A stretch of 64,000 bases of DNA. Source: Alopecurus myosuroides (Eukaryota; Streptophyta; Magnoliopsida; Poales; Poaceae). Every line of letters begins with the position of its first letter. Position 1 is the first letter of the stretch. This document shows, piece by piece, positions 48,035 through 59,000 of this stretch. Below the pieces are notes generated by a model. The model ran no database searches. It was not told the DNA's origin and saw only the letters and a program-made list of their open reading frames with translations. The stretch is from contig CM054062.1 of the NCBI GenBank assembly GCA_028641055.1, forward strand, positions 182,451,458-182,515,457, read 5' to 3'. Both the position numbers and the translations under genes were made by a program.

Positions 48035-49260
48035 GCTCTGGCTAACTCCTAGATACAGCGTCTAATTCATGATGTTAACTCACACTTGCACACACCGAAG
48101 CATTCACTCACTAATTTCACCAAAAGATAACCTTTGGTGCAGGGATCGCAAGATGAGAGGCAATGCAGGGGCTGCGACGGCAGTGTGTCAGAGATTATGC
48201 CCATATGGCACCTATCAATATTCATCTGCGATGGTCTTTGAAGGATTCACGAATCCATGTTGCTTTAGTAGCGCACACTCGCATTGAAGCACTATGATTG
48301 TTTAGAAAGTTCAGGTTGCATCAGTAGAAGCGAAAAAATGAGAGTAAATTCTCAGAAAGAGACGTACTCTAGTTACTGATTGTTCTAAATAAAGGTAAAC
48401 CGTTACAGTTATACTCCTCCTAAGCAAAGTTGAACAGTTATGCGAAATTAAGCTTCACCTTAATGTTGTCCTGAGCAGGATTTTATGCATGTATATATAT
48501 TGGAGTGGAGTTGCAGCGTGAAATGAAATGATTTATGGTACTGCTGGAGCTCCCTAGTATAGCTCTTGGGTTTGGTCATAATGAATCTGTGTTTTGGACC
48601 ATGTTGTTGTCAAGTTGTTTGCCAACAGTGAGTAATTGTTGGTATCAATCTTATTAAGTGTCTCCGAGTGATAGTGTGTTTTGGTACTGTTACAGTTTTT
48701 CTTGTAGACTCTGAATCATTTAGTTGTGATAGTGGTAGTTGTACTCGTTGCCACACCAATGCCCGTTGCTTGTATACATGAATATGATGAGGATTTATGC
48801 GTGTATGTTGGTGTGGAGTTGCAGCGTGCAATCGGTACTGCTGCCTGCTTGAGCACCCACCTAAATCAGTTGTGTTTGTTCGTAATGAAGCTGTGTTTTC
48901 GACCATGTTGTTGTCAAATGTCAAGTCAAGGTTTTTGCCAACAGTGAGTTATTAGTAGTAATCTTTTGAAGCGTTGTTGTGTCATAGCTGAATGGAGCAG
49001 ACTGTTGTTTGTTGGAGCAGATTGTGTCATACTAGTGTCACTGGCAACACTGCCTTTTTCAATCCTTGTGTTTTATTTACAAAGAAGTTTGTAGCTTAGT
49101 ATAAACTAGTAACACCTAGCCTTTTCTGATGCATTGCTCATGTGCACTGTGCATGTACGCATCACCCCACTGTGTATAACAAATTTAAGGCCACTCTCTG
49201 CTAAATACCTACAGGGTATATGATATAAGTACCTAATTCAGAGAATTAAGCATTGACATA
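48035..49260. other. Non-coding stretch with a duplicated segment
   Basis: No supported gene. Segments 48475-48650 and 48787-48968 are diverged direct copies (sharing GGAGTTGCAGCGTG, ACCATGTTGTTGTCAA and GCCAACAGTGAGT). Confidence 0.5.
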
Positions 49261-49364
49261 TCTCTCCTATCTAAAAGAAAAGTTTCGTTCCTTCAACCGT
49301 CGACATATGGATCCTGTCGTCAAGCAAGCCCTCCGTTCTGTAGTATCGCTATTTCCTCCAAATT

Positions 49365-49490
49365 ATACGGAAGCAGTAATGGAAATCAATCCTATTAATC
49401 ACACGAATTCAATCCTATTACACGGAAACAGTAATGGAAATCAATCCTATTAATCAGACGAATTCAATCCTATTGATTACACGGAAGCGC
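49365..49490 (+). repeat. Short tandem duplication in the Helitron 5' region
   Basis: The phrase CAGTAATGGAAATCAATCCT plus ATTAATCACACGAATTC occurs twice (about 49374-49425 and 49429-49475) with small changes. Confidence 0.6.
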
Positions 49491-50156
49491 AGGGGCTCAC
49501 AATACACGGAATCAGCAATATAGGCAGGAAGCTCACGATACATGGAATCAACAATAAATGCACGCTCAATTAACGATCAATCCTGATATACCGCTCAATA
49601 TAAAGTGCAGCTCACCCATATCACACCATACCTCCATCAATCAACATTTCCGGTTCATAGTGCCACTCGAACTAACACCATGCAAAGTCAAAACATCATC
49701 CGTCGCACCAGGACGAACAGGGTGGTGGCACCACCAGTTCCAGCCCGCATCATCATGCCTCCGATCAGCGTCTTGCCTCCGATCAACAGGTAACCTTGCA
49801 CCAGGTCCTCGCAGACCTTAATGTAAGCAAACACTCCTCTCTGTTCCCATGTTCTTCCTCTCCCTGATAGCATGTACATGAATAAATATGAGAAATTAGG
49901 ACTATGTACAACAAAACTGAGAAATTAGGACTCTTCTCCCTTTCAAAAGTAGATGGTGTTTTCTCCTTTTGAGGAATAGATTATCTGTAGACTATATGTG
50001 ATATTTTAAAAATTATTTAGCCATTAGTTAGATTTACATTTCGTGGTTATGAATTGACAACCAATACAGAGTGACAAGATGGAAGCAACAACAACAGGTC
50101 AGGATTATCGTTTCAATGGCCACCTGCGGGCCGGATGTGTTTAGCTTTTCACAAGT

Positions 50157-50520
50157 GTGGGGTTTGAGCGGGCTGATGGGGCACCACCTAATGCATTTAC
50201 CATAATGACGGAATTGTATCTCGTCTTGTACGGTCGCGTCCAGATTACTCTTGCTGGTCCTAATGTCTCCATCCCTAGCATGCCATCACGGTTTAGTAGT
50301 TTCATCGATGCGGCTAGACTACCAAACAAAAAGATTACAGGTATGCATATTTATTGAGAAGCCCATAAGCAATCACGATATCCATATTGACTACAAATGT
50401 TTAATTGGATCTGTTTATAGATGTCATTGGGGTGGTTGTCCATATCGAGCCTGTCAGGTACCTTATCTCCTATAATCGGAGCCCGCCATGCCGAGACGTC
50501 ATACTAATGAACACTAAAAC
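50157..50520 (+). pseudogene. RPA-like (replication protein A / DUF223) fragment in the Helitron
   Basis: One frame reads TELYLVLYGRVQITLAGPNV and onward to KKITG at 50339. It can be spliced from a GT at 50340 to an AG ending at 50421, into DVIGVVVHIEPVRYLISYN. The DVIGVV..IEPV phrase is typical of plant RPA-like OB-fold proteins, and RPA genes are a known passenger of plant Helitrons. A stretch at 50575-50640 (IWDQHVAHHM) may be a further remnant. Interpretation rests on a short match. Confidence 0.5.
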
Positions 50521-52040
50521 CACGGATCTTTGTACTCATTTTTTGTTAGCTTATGAGTTTCACATTTCTAGACGATAGATAATTGTTTCGCGGATATGGG
50601 ACCAGCATGTGGCACACCACATGACCAAATGGTGTTACAGTTTCCATCAACTTGCCGCATCGTTAAATAAAGTCAAATGTAACACTAATTTCTGGATCGA
50701 CCATGTTATGCATTCAGAAAAACGACGGATTGATTTCTGGAACATGACAATCCTATAAGAACATAGTGCAAAATATAGTGAAGCCTATCTAAGGAGGAGT
50801 GTACACATTGTTCCATCGAATAATTCAGTAAAAGCTACGACAGTATGAAGGGCAATATTTTGACGACATTATGAAAAAAGAACGGTCTCGCACCGTCAAA
50901 AGGAAAATGGTGCAGCTGACAAAAGGTTGAAAAGGACGGATAGTGGGTTAGGCATCAATATGGCACTACCAAATCTTTTTATGATGGTTTGGAAAAAACA
51001 AATATCTTTTAGCATTGAGCGACACTCAATTCTCAGCAACAAAAATAACAGACTGACCTCTTCGTTCACTCGAGAGTCTCTGGGTCTAAATGGGTTGTCG
51101 ATTTCCCCGACGCCGTCGGTGTGTCCTTATCATCAGGTTTCGCTCCTTCCGACTCTTATACGATGTCGTTGTTGTTTCTGCTTGCTGGCATACCGTCTGA
51201 CTCGAGTCCTTATTAAAATTTAGCCTCCTTGTACTTCTCCTCAGTCAGCCTAGCTCAGCTGTTTTTTGTAGCCACCAAGCAAGGGCAGTCGGGCAGACCT
51301 AGAACAAAAATGACCAGTGTCCACATATATAAGCACATGTCCAGAAATCAAGCTATGTTGTCTGGATTGAGTTAGCAGTACAATGAGAACATAGAAATGC
51401 AAGCAATAGATTTTAAGGACTCCAATTCATGGTAAATGGACATGTATAACATTAGTTATTATTTTAAATCTGCTTAAAACTGCCAACTAACAATTAGGCT
51501 TAATTGACATTGTGCAAATAGTCTACGACTATCCACAACAAAGACCGGTCACTCTTCAATTGGCCTCCCCTACCAAGTAACTTTGTGTTTTCCTACAAGG
51601 TTGGGAGATCGAACAATATTTGTAGAAGGTGAGCTATAATTTTGAGAATTAGATATTGGGTAATTCTGGACAAGCTCAAATGGCAACACTGGACATTTGG
51701 AAAGGAAGTCTTCCTTAAAAACACCGGCCATGAGAAATATAGGCCGGGTGATAATTAAGATTATAGGTTGCCTTCCCTAAAAACGACAAAATATTTTCCC
51801 AGCTCACCTTTCAGAAAAAATTCCTAACAAAACGCTAATCCCGCCCAGACCCACAATATTTTTCCTAATTCTCACACCATTGTTTTGGTTACAATACAAT
51901 CAGTATGTCAGCACCATCTCGCTTGCCAGAATATCCTCCTTCATGCTTCCTAAACAATCAGCACGGCGAGCACACCATAAATCGACAAAAATTGGAGGAG
52001 CCCCTCAAAGGATTGATTTGTTCTCGGATAGGTTCTATGA
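50521..52040. other. Helitron interior without recognised genes
   Basis: Only short reading frames; exon-like pieces may be present (for example 51040-51130) but none could be identified on either strand. Confidence 0.4.
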
Positions 52041-52085
52041 ATTAAGATTAAATGCAATTTCGGATTAAGAGAATGGAGAACATAC

Positions 52086-52281
52086 CGAGTAGTCTGTAGG
52101 CACTTGCGGGCAACGACGCCGTGTCGTTTGTGATGCGTGGGTAGACGTTCCACTCCACGTTGCGCGCGCCGCCGTTGATCATGGAGGATGCCTGCCTCGC
52201 AGCAGCGGCCACGGCTATGACACGGGCGGAGGCGGGGCCGACGACATAAAGGGAGAGGATGGAGCTCATGAGGGGAGGCAT
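52086..52281 (-). pseudogene. Captured host-gene exon (first coding exon, unknown product)
   Basis: On the - strand an ATG at 52281 starts MPPLMSSILSLYVVG and continues for about 65 residues to a clean donor (CTCG/GTATGTTC) at 52086/52085. Upstream, 52300-52590 looks like a plant 5' UTR with CT-rich repeats. GC content is far higher than the surrounding Helitron DNA. Opposite orientation and composition suggest capture of a gene's promoter-proximal piece. I could not name the family. Confidence 0.5.
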
Positions 52282-53234
52282 GGCCTTGAGCGAATCAGAG
52301 AGATATGGGGGCTGGGAGCAGATCGAGAAAGGGGTGCTGGGAGCAGATCGAGATTAAGAATACCATGGGTCTGGTCGCCAAGTCCCTCGCCTCAGCAGAG
52401 AGAGAGAGTCCGCCATCCATCTTCCCGGGCAGATCGTGAGAGCGCGCTGGGAGCAAATCGAGAGAAAGGTGCTTGGTGGAGGTGGGGAGGAGGTGCAGGT
52501 GAGAGAGTGAGAAGATGGAACGGGATAGGAGTGAGATGGAGGTGGAAGAGATGAGGGAGTTCGTTGACTTCCATCTTCACTTCTCAATTTTAATTCAACC
52601 TATGTTCTTTGTTTCCAAGACTAGATAGAGGTGCACCGTACATGTGTGCAATCAAAAAAGAAAGCTTGTAGTGGTACCAGCCTACACGGTTAATTTTGCT
52701 TCGATTTTTATACAATAATTGACTGCTTTATGTTTACAGATATTAAGAATATTGATAAATCAACGATTAATGGATAAAATATTAATATAATCATATTGTT
52801 CTTTTATGCTAAATATTGATAAACCAACGATTTTTAGTTCTTTTATGCAATTTATTTTGGTTATATCGGAAAACGGTCTACCACACGATTGAATCATATT
52901 AAAATCATTTTTATTTTCCTTTCAGATGGTTTTGCGAGACGGTCCGATAGATGTACTTCTTTCACAAACTTGTCCAACACCAGCAACACAGGTAACAACG
53001 ATAATATAATGTGTAAGTGCGTCATCCGATGCTCAACATCTCACTGTGTTACGTATTTTAATAGGTGTCATCCGTACAAATAATCGAGAGGAACCCACGA
53101 ATGTGAAAAAAACGCAATAAGTAATATGCACGAGAGCGATATGCGTAGACGGATCCGCAACAGAAAGAGAAGTTACATAAGAAGTGTGTGAACCCTATCA
53201 ACAAAAGAAAACTTTACAAAGCACACCCAAATTA

Positions 53235-53720
53235 CATCACGTCGAGAGCAATCTTTTCAACACGAAATGATTGCATCGATAGTGAACACATTCAAACCTA
53301 ATGGGCTGCCCCCATATTTGTTGAAGCTCGAGATTAACTGCGGTCATATTGCTCAGAAACAATGACCCCGTGAACGAACTTTGCAACGGTACGAGTCTGG
53401 TGGTTTGGGGATTTCAAAGGAATGTCATCAATGCAGAAATTGTGTTGGGCCAACATGTTGGAAACAGGATCTTTTTGACAAGAATCCCGCTTTGCCTCTC
53501 TCATGATAAGATGTTCCCTTTTCCGTTCAAGAGGAAGCAGTATCCTATTAGGCTCAACTTCGTCATGACGGTTAAGAAGGCACGTGGATAGACTATCCCA
53601 AAGGTCGGTATTTACTTGTCGGAGTCGGTGTTCTCTTACGGGTAGGTGTATGTCGCGCTATCTAGATCCACCTCTAAAAACAACGTGAAGATTCTTGTCA
53701 TCCTAGATGTTGGTGATAAT
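53235..53720 (+). pseudogene. Helitron helicase (Pif1-like RepHel) C-terminal fragment
   Basis: The frame at 53349-53591 reads NDPVNELCNGTSLVVWGFQR, then IVLGQHVGNRIFLTRIPLCL, then FPFKRKQYPIRLNFVMTVKK. This is the conserved C-terminal helicase region of plant Helitrons (motifs around LCNGTRL and FAMTINKAQGQ). Upstream, NGLPPYLLKLEINC is in another frame (one-base shift near 53335). After 53591 the match continues (TIPKVGIYLSESVFSYG, VYVALSRSTSKNNVKIL) across two TAG codons at glutamine positions. Helicase unwinds donor DNA during rolling-circle transposition; this copy is dead. Confidence 0.88.
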
Positions 53721-54204
53721 AAAAAATAATTCAAATGATAGCCAAAAAAAAGAGAGCTCCAGTTGTCTTGTTGGTATGTACACGAAAAACATTGTTTATA
53801 AAGAGATCATCACATCATAGGTACGCTATTTGTCACTTAAATATTCAGTAATCGCACTTTTATATTTTTCAGTTATATGCATACCTATATTCATAATTAT
53901 AACATGCTTTGTGCAGATCAACTTCATTGTGATAATCATGTGTTGCGGAGCAATACATATTGCGGAGATATACATGAACATGGTGTGATGTGATACATAA
54001 TATTTTATGTTGTATGGTTAAACAATTTAACGTAGAACTTTTTACGCTGTTATATGTTCGAGTCGAGAACAAACATACCGCCTCCATTGTTTTAACTTGT
54101 CAAAAAATAATTTAGCAATTGTACTAAGTTTTGGCTAACCATTATTATCTTTTCATGAGTAATCAGTGTTAACGTACATATGATAGACTTACAAGTATTT
54201 GTAT

Positions 54205-54233
54205 CCCGTAGCAAGGCACGGGCATTTTACTAG
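54205..54233 (+). terminator. Helitron 3' terminal hairpin and CTAG end
   Basis: CCCGT (54205-54209) pairs with ACGGG (54218-54222). CTAG at 54230-54233 ends the element and T follows. In Helitrons this hairpin is the transposition stop signal. Confidence 0.85.
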
Positions 54234-56091
54234 TTCTTTGTAAAATCTAACATATTAGGTTCTGTAAAGTTCAACATATTAGGTTGTACCTTAGTGCACT
54301 CCTTTAGAAATTCTACATGTGTTCTTCTACAATAGAGTACCAACATGGCAGCAAGACAAAATATCTCGTTTCCAATTGCTTCTCGTTTCCAATTCTGTAG
54401 TAAAAATAGTTAGCTACCTATGAAATTGCTTCTCGTTTCCAATTCTATTCAAAAAAAATTCTGTTGCATGTAAAACAAATTGTATTTCCAATGTAATGCA
54501 AATTTGCTACCTATGAAATGGAAGTTTCCTTTGGATGCATCAGAATTATGTTCCACACAAAAATTGTGTTTCCATTTAGTGTTGAATATGCTTTTCTATA
54601 TCTATATAGTTTGCTTCCTTATAGACCACATTTGGTTTTCAATGGTACGGTACTTTGGTTTCTACACGACTGAAGTTTGCTTCTATGGACATGAACATAT
54701 GTTTGCATTGTTCTTGTTAGCTACTTGCTTCCTACATACAGTAGGGGAGTAGAGTTTCCTAGTTTGCCTAGTGTCCATAATGGAGACTGTTTGTTGTACA
54801 ATTGAAACACATGTAAGAAATATAAGAATGGTAGGCATATGCATTTACGATAAAGGAAGCAATCTATGTGTCTAAGAACATGCTAAATGAAGGACTTTAA
54901 ACAAAAAATCTGTAGTAAAAATAGTTAGCTGCCAAGGAAGCAAGAAATTGGACTGGCCTATGGCATGACAGTAATGACGATGTGAATGTTCTTGATGGGT
55001 ACATGCTTGCTGACAGACCCTTCCTTGACCGAGGCATGAAAATGTCACACCCCGCCGTTCATGTGTCCTTGTCCATGACTCGAAAACCTCAATTCTGATA
55101 GAAGTGAAGAACTGGAATTGCGTAAAGAAACGACACAAAATCTATTAATTACTTCATGGAAATACAGAGGACCAAGTAAATTACCGGATCAATTCACCAC
55201 AAATGAATATGAAAATTCAAATGATCTGCACCATATACTTATAGGACTCCTTTGTAGAGTAAACCTGCAACATTTATTAGAGCATGTGAAGATTCAGTCA
55301 GTTACTCCCGTCAGTTGCTTGCTTTGCTTGCTAGATCACAGTAATATATTGAACATTGGGAGTACTTTCTTAAATAACTACTTGGAACCATGGGTGCTTG
55401 TTTGATAAATATAATGCATGATTGAAAACTGCTGCTACCTGCTGCTGTTGCTGCTAACTGTTGCTGCTACCTGATGCCCTTATGTTAAACTGTTGTTTAT
55501 ATAGTATTAGTTTTGATAATACATGACCACTAAAGGACTTGCTTAGCAGTAGAAGGAACCTGGGAGTACTGCTGGCATTTTGCTGGGAACCACTAAAGCA
55601 TTTTGTTAGTAGCAGTAGAAGGAACCTGGGAGTACTTGCTTAATTAGCAGTAGAAGGAACCTGTAATTTTCTAGCCGTAATTCTTGTTAACAATTTTCTT
55701 GGGAGTGTTTTCCTGGTTGCTGGTTCCTGTGCTTGTCAGTATAGTAGAAGGAACCTGGGAGTACTTGCTTAAGTAGCAGTAGAAGGAACCTGGGAGTACT
55801 TGCTTTGTATGCTCTATTTGTATTCTCTGTATTTCTTGCAGTAGGAAGAACAACATTGTTGGGATGATACATTGTGTAAATTGTGCACATTTGTTGCCAG
55901 CAAGAAGCAAAAAATATGTTCCTGGGATGATGTGATGACAGAAAGAAGCTGTTTTGTGGCTAATATGAATTCTATTTATGTTCCTGGGATGATGTGATGA
56001 CATCAAGAAGTTGTTTTTTTTTGCCATGTGTGCATTCTATTTATGTTGTAGGTACATTGAGTGCCAATGTTTTGCCGGAACGTTGATTCAT
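54234..56091. other. CACTA-type remnant between Helitron and element 4
   Basis: No gene. Contains several direct copies of an AGCAGTAGAAGGAACCTGGG unit (55545-55800). At its end, 56050-56085, is a leader motif (GTGCCAATGTTTTGCCG..A.GTTGATT) also present at 35302-35331 just upstream of the CACTA transposase. The sequence is cut there by element 4. Confidence 0.5.
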
Positions 56092-59000
56092 TGTCGCACC
56101 CGGACATCTAGGGGATACTCACAGTCCGTTAAACAGTAGATAAATGGCTTACGGGGCATACCGGCACCCGCATCTCAATATGAGTAGGCCAACACGTAAA
56201 CGTGTGACAACCATTCTCTACTATTCATCGTCTGCGCAAACCATCCCATAGAAATCCGGATACTTCCATTGACGTACTTCATAACATACACACATGGTAC
56301 GTCAACGGCATTTGAACAAGTGATATCACAACAGATCTCTAAGACACAAAAGATTGAAATAAGTTGCAAATAGCTCTCACTAGAGCAGAGATAGCAAATA
56401 CAATCATCCAGAGGACACATGTCCCAACGTATCATCATTACAACACAGCGGAAGCATTCAAAGTGTCTGAGTACAGACAAGATCCAAATAGGCCTAAGAG
56501 GCCGGAAACGAAAAGACGGAGCCCATCCACGAAGTCTCGGATCCTGCCCGGGTCCGCTATCTACTCGTCAGCAGTCTCGTCATACTCCACGTAGTAGCCA
56601 CCATGGGGATCCTCGGAAATGTAGTCTGCGGAAACCACAGCCCCAAAGGGGTCAGTACATAAACGTACTGGCAAGCAAGACTCACAATTCACCAAAGTGT
56701 ACCCGTCAACACCAAGTACAGATGCTCTGGGTTCAACGGAAGAATAGGTGATACAAAGATGCGGCAGCGGGCTGCTCTAACCAACTACAGAAACATGCTA
56801 CAACTTCGGGCTAACAGAAAGGGGATAAGATAGCGTATCGTAACCAACCTACCAACTAACCTCAAACAAACCCATCCTGGATCTCGCCCCTTATCCAAAG
56901 AAGCAATCCGAGGATAACTCACACAGTTGGATTAGTGATGGTTCAAGTTATTGTGTCAATAAGGCTATTACTAGTCAAGTTATCATTAGTTAGGTGCAAG
57001 TTGTTCTGAGTACTTGTTAGCCAGTACTTTCACCAAGTCATCCATAACCGTGGAAAACACGGCTTCTCGAGAAGATTTACCCTGCAGGGGTGCACCAATT
57101 TGGTCGTACACGTAAGAATAACCCGCCAGATGGAATGGCCTTTCCACCAAGCGGGTCACTCAACACAACTCAACTCTTCTTCGCATCAAGCCCAAAGAAC
57201 CACATGTTGTGCGTGCGCGGCTAATCGAGCCCCCACGAAGAAAAGGGGGACCCTCATAGCACTCTAAGACCACGCCTCCCTAAATGCCGACTACAAAAGT
57301 TCCACCCTGGCGCCAAGGGTTCGCACCTGCACATGCATGCATCAAATGGAAAGCCCGAACTAAGTGTGGCGATTTGGACGAGATGCGAATCGAATCAAAT
57401 TGAAGGGGGCGCCCATACACGCTTCCCACATGCGGTTAGTGCGCTCATCATGGATCATTAGACAAGACCCTTTTCCTAATTAGGGTCGACACTAGCAGGC
57501 CTCAAAACCACGCCGGGCCTCCTGCCGGTGCCTTATCATCAAATTATTATTAACCATAACATTAACAGGTTGTTGTTTAACATTGATCCCCAGAACATAA
57601 AGATATAGTAACAGAAAGTAACAGACAACAGACTCGAGCAAAAACAACCCTAAGCATGCTAGTAAGACACGGGCAACAAGCAATGAGGTTATAGGTGTGG
57701 AGGTGAGGCTATATCAGGGTTAAAGGATAACATGTGATAGGATCGAACACAAGCAACGATTCATAGGGCTAGCAGAATAGACAATGGAAAGTATCGGTAT
57801 CCAATGTGGAAAGGAACACAATGGTTCATGTGAGTGAATACTTGCCTGCAAACTCAGCAGCCTGGTACTGAGCTAGATCCTCAGAAGGGGTGTCGTAAGT
57901 CTCGTCTGTCTCAACGTCATCGTCTATTCGAGAAGAAGCAAACAAACAACGCAGAGAGACAAACAATCAATATCATGGCATAATGCACAATCATGGGATG
58001 ATGCATGAACATTTAATTTATGCATCAAAAATAAACTAGTTGACAAGATAACATGTTTAAATGGACCCATATGCAATTGGATTGCATATGGAAATCCCAT
58101 GAGTTAAGGTTGGAATAATTGTTCTACAACTAACCAACAGGTGAAAGTGGATTAGCATGATGCATGGATGAGGAAAACAGAAAGAAAACAACAATAGGAA
58201 CAATTTGAAATAAGGTTTACCAAGTTTGGAAATGTATTTATTAAGTTATGAAAATTTGCTTCTTAAAGGAGTTACACAAGCATTTGTTGTTTTCATCAAT
58301 TTTAATTGTTCAAAATAGATAACAAAATTCATATTTGGAAAGAACACACAATTTTAGGTGGAAAACATGTTTCAATTATTGAAAAAGGATTTAGGATGAA
58401 TTGATTATGAATTAAACAAGTTTAAACAAGATTTAAATGAATTTAAATCAAGTATTAATATTATTTGAATTTTATTTGTTCAAAGCATTAAATAAAATCC
58501 ATATTTGAAAATATTATGTTTTTCTGGTTTGAAAACATATTTTATAAGTTCAAAAAGAAATTAATTTGACCAAGTTATGAATTTAACAATATTAAATGAT
58601 TTAAAAAGGTTTAAATTATTTAACCAAATTTAATTATTCAAAACAGAAAACAAAGTTTATATTTGGAAAGGTGGTTTAATTTAGTATGGAAAACATATTT
58701 TATTTGTTGAAAATGGATTTAAAATGAGCAAGTTATTAATTTGACAATTTTAAATGCATTAATTAAGAAACAGTTGTTTTCAGCAATTTAATTTATTTAA
58801 AACAGAACACAAAGTTGATATTTGCAAAGTTCATGAAAAATTGAATGGAAAACATATTTAGTTTGTTGAATTTGGAATTTTTATGTCCAAGTTATGAATT
58901 TTGCAAAATTAAATGAATTAAACAAGGATTCAAATATTTTACCAAATTAAAATATTCAAAACAGTAAACAAAATTTATATTTGGGTAGAGAATTTAATTT

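Larger units (their letters stand above)
49261..54233 (+). mobile_element. Degenerate autonomous-derived Helitron with gene cargo
   Basis: The right end is diagnostic: CCCGT-8 nt-ACGGG hairpin at 54205-54222, seven bases, then CTAG (54230-54233) followed by T. The proposed left end TCTCTCCTATCTAAAAG at 49261 follows an A, as required for A/T insertion, and resembles grass Helitron 5' ends. Just upstream of the 3' end lies the C-terminus of a Pif1-type Helitron helicase in the same orientation. The Rep domain and most of the helicase are missing. The interior holds an RPA-like fragment and a foreign exon on the other strand. The 5' boundary is less certain than the 3' end. Confidence 0.75.

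Noticed and set aside
52661..52680. GTAGTGG near 52667 as a possible CACTA end
   Set aside because: Only a few bases match the terminal repeat, and the position is inside the Helitron.
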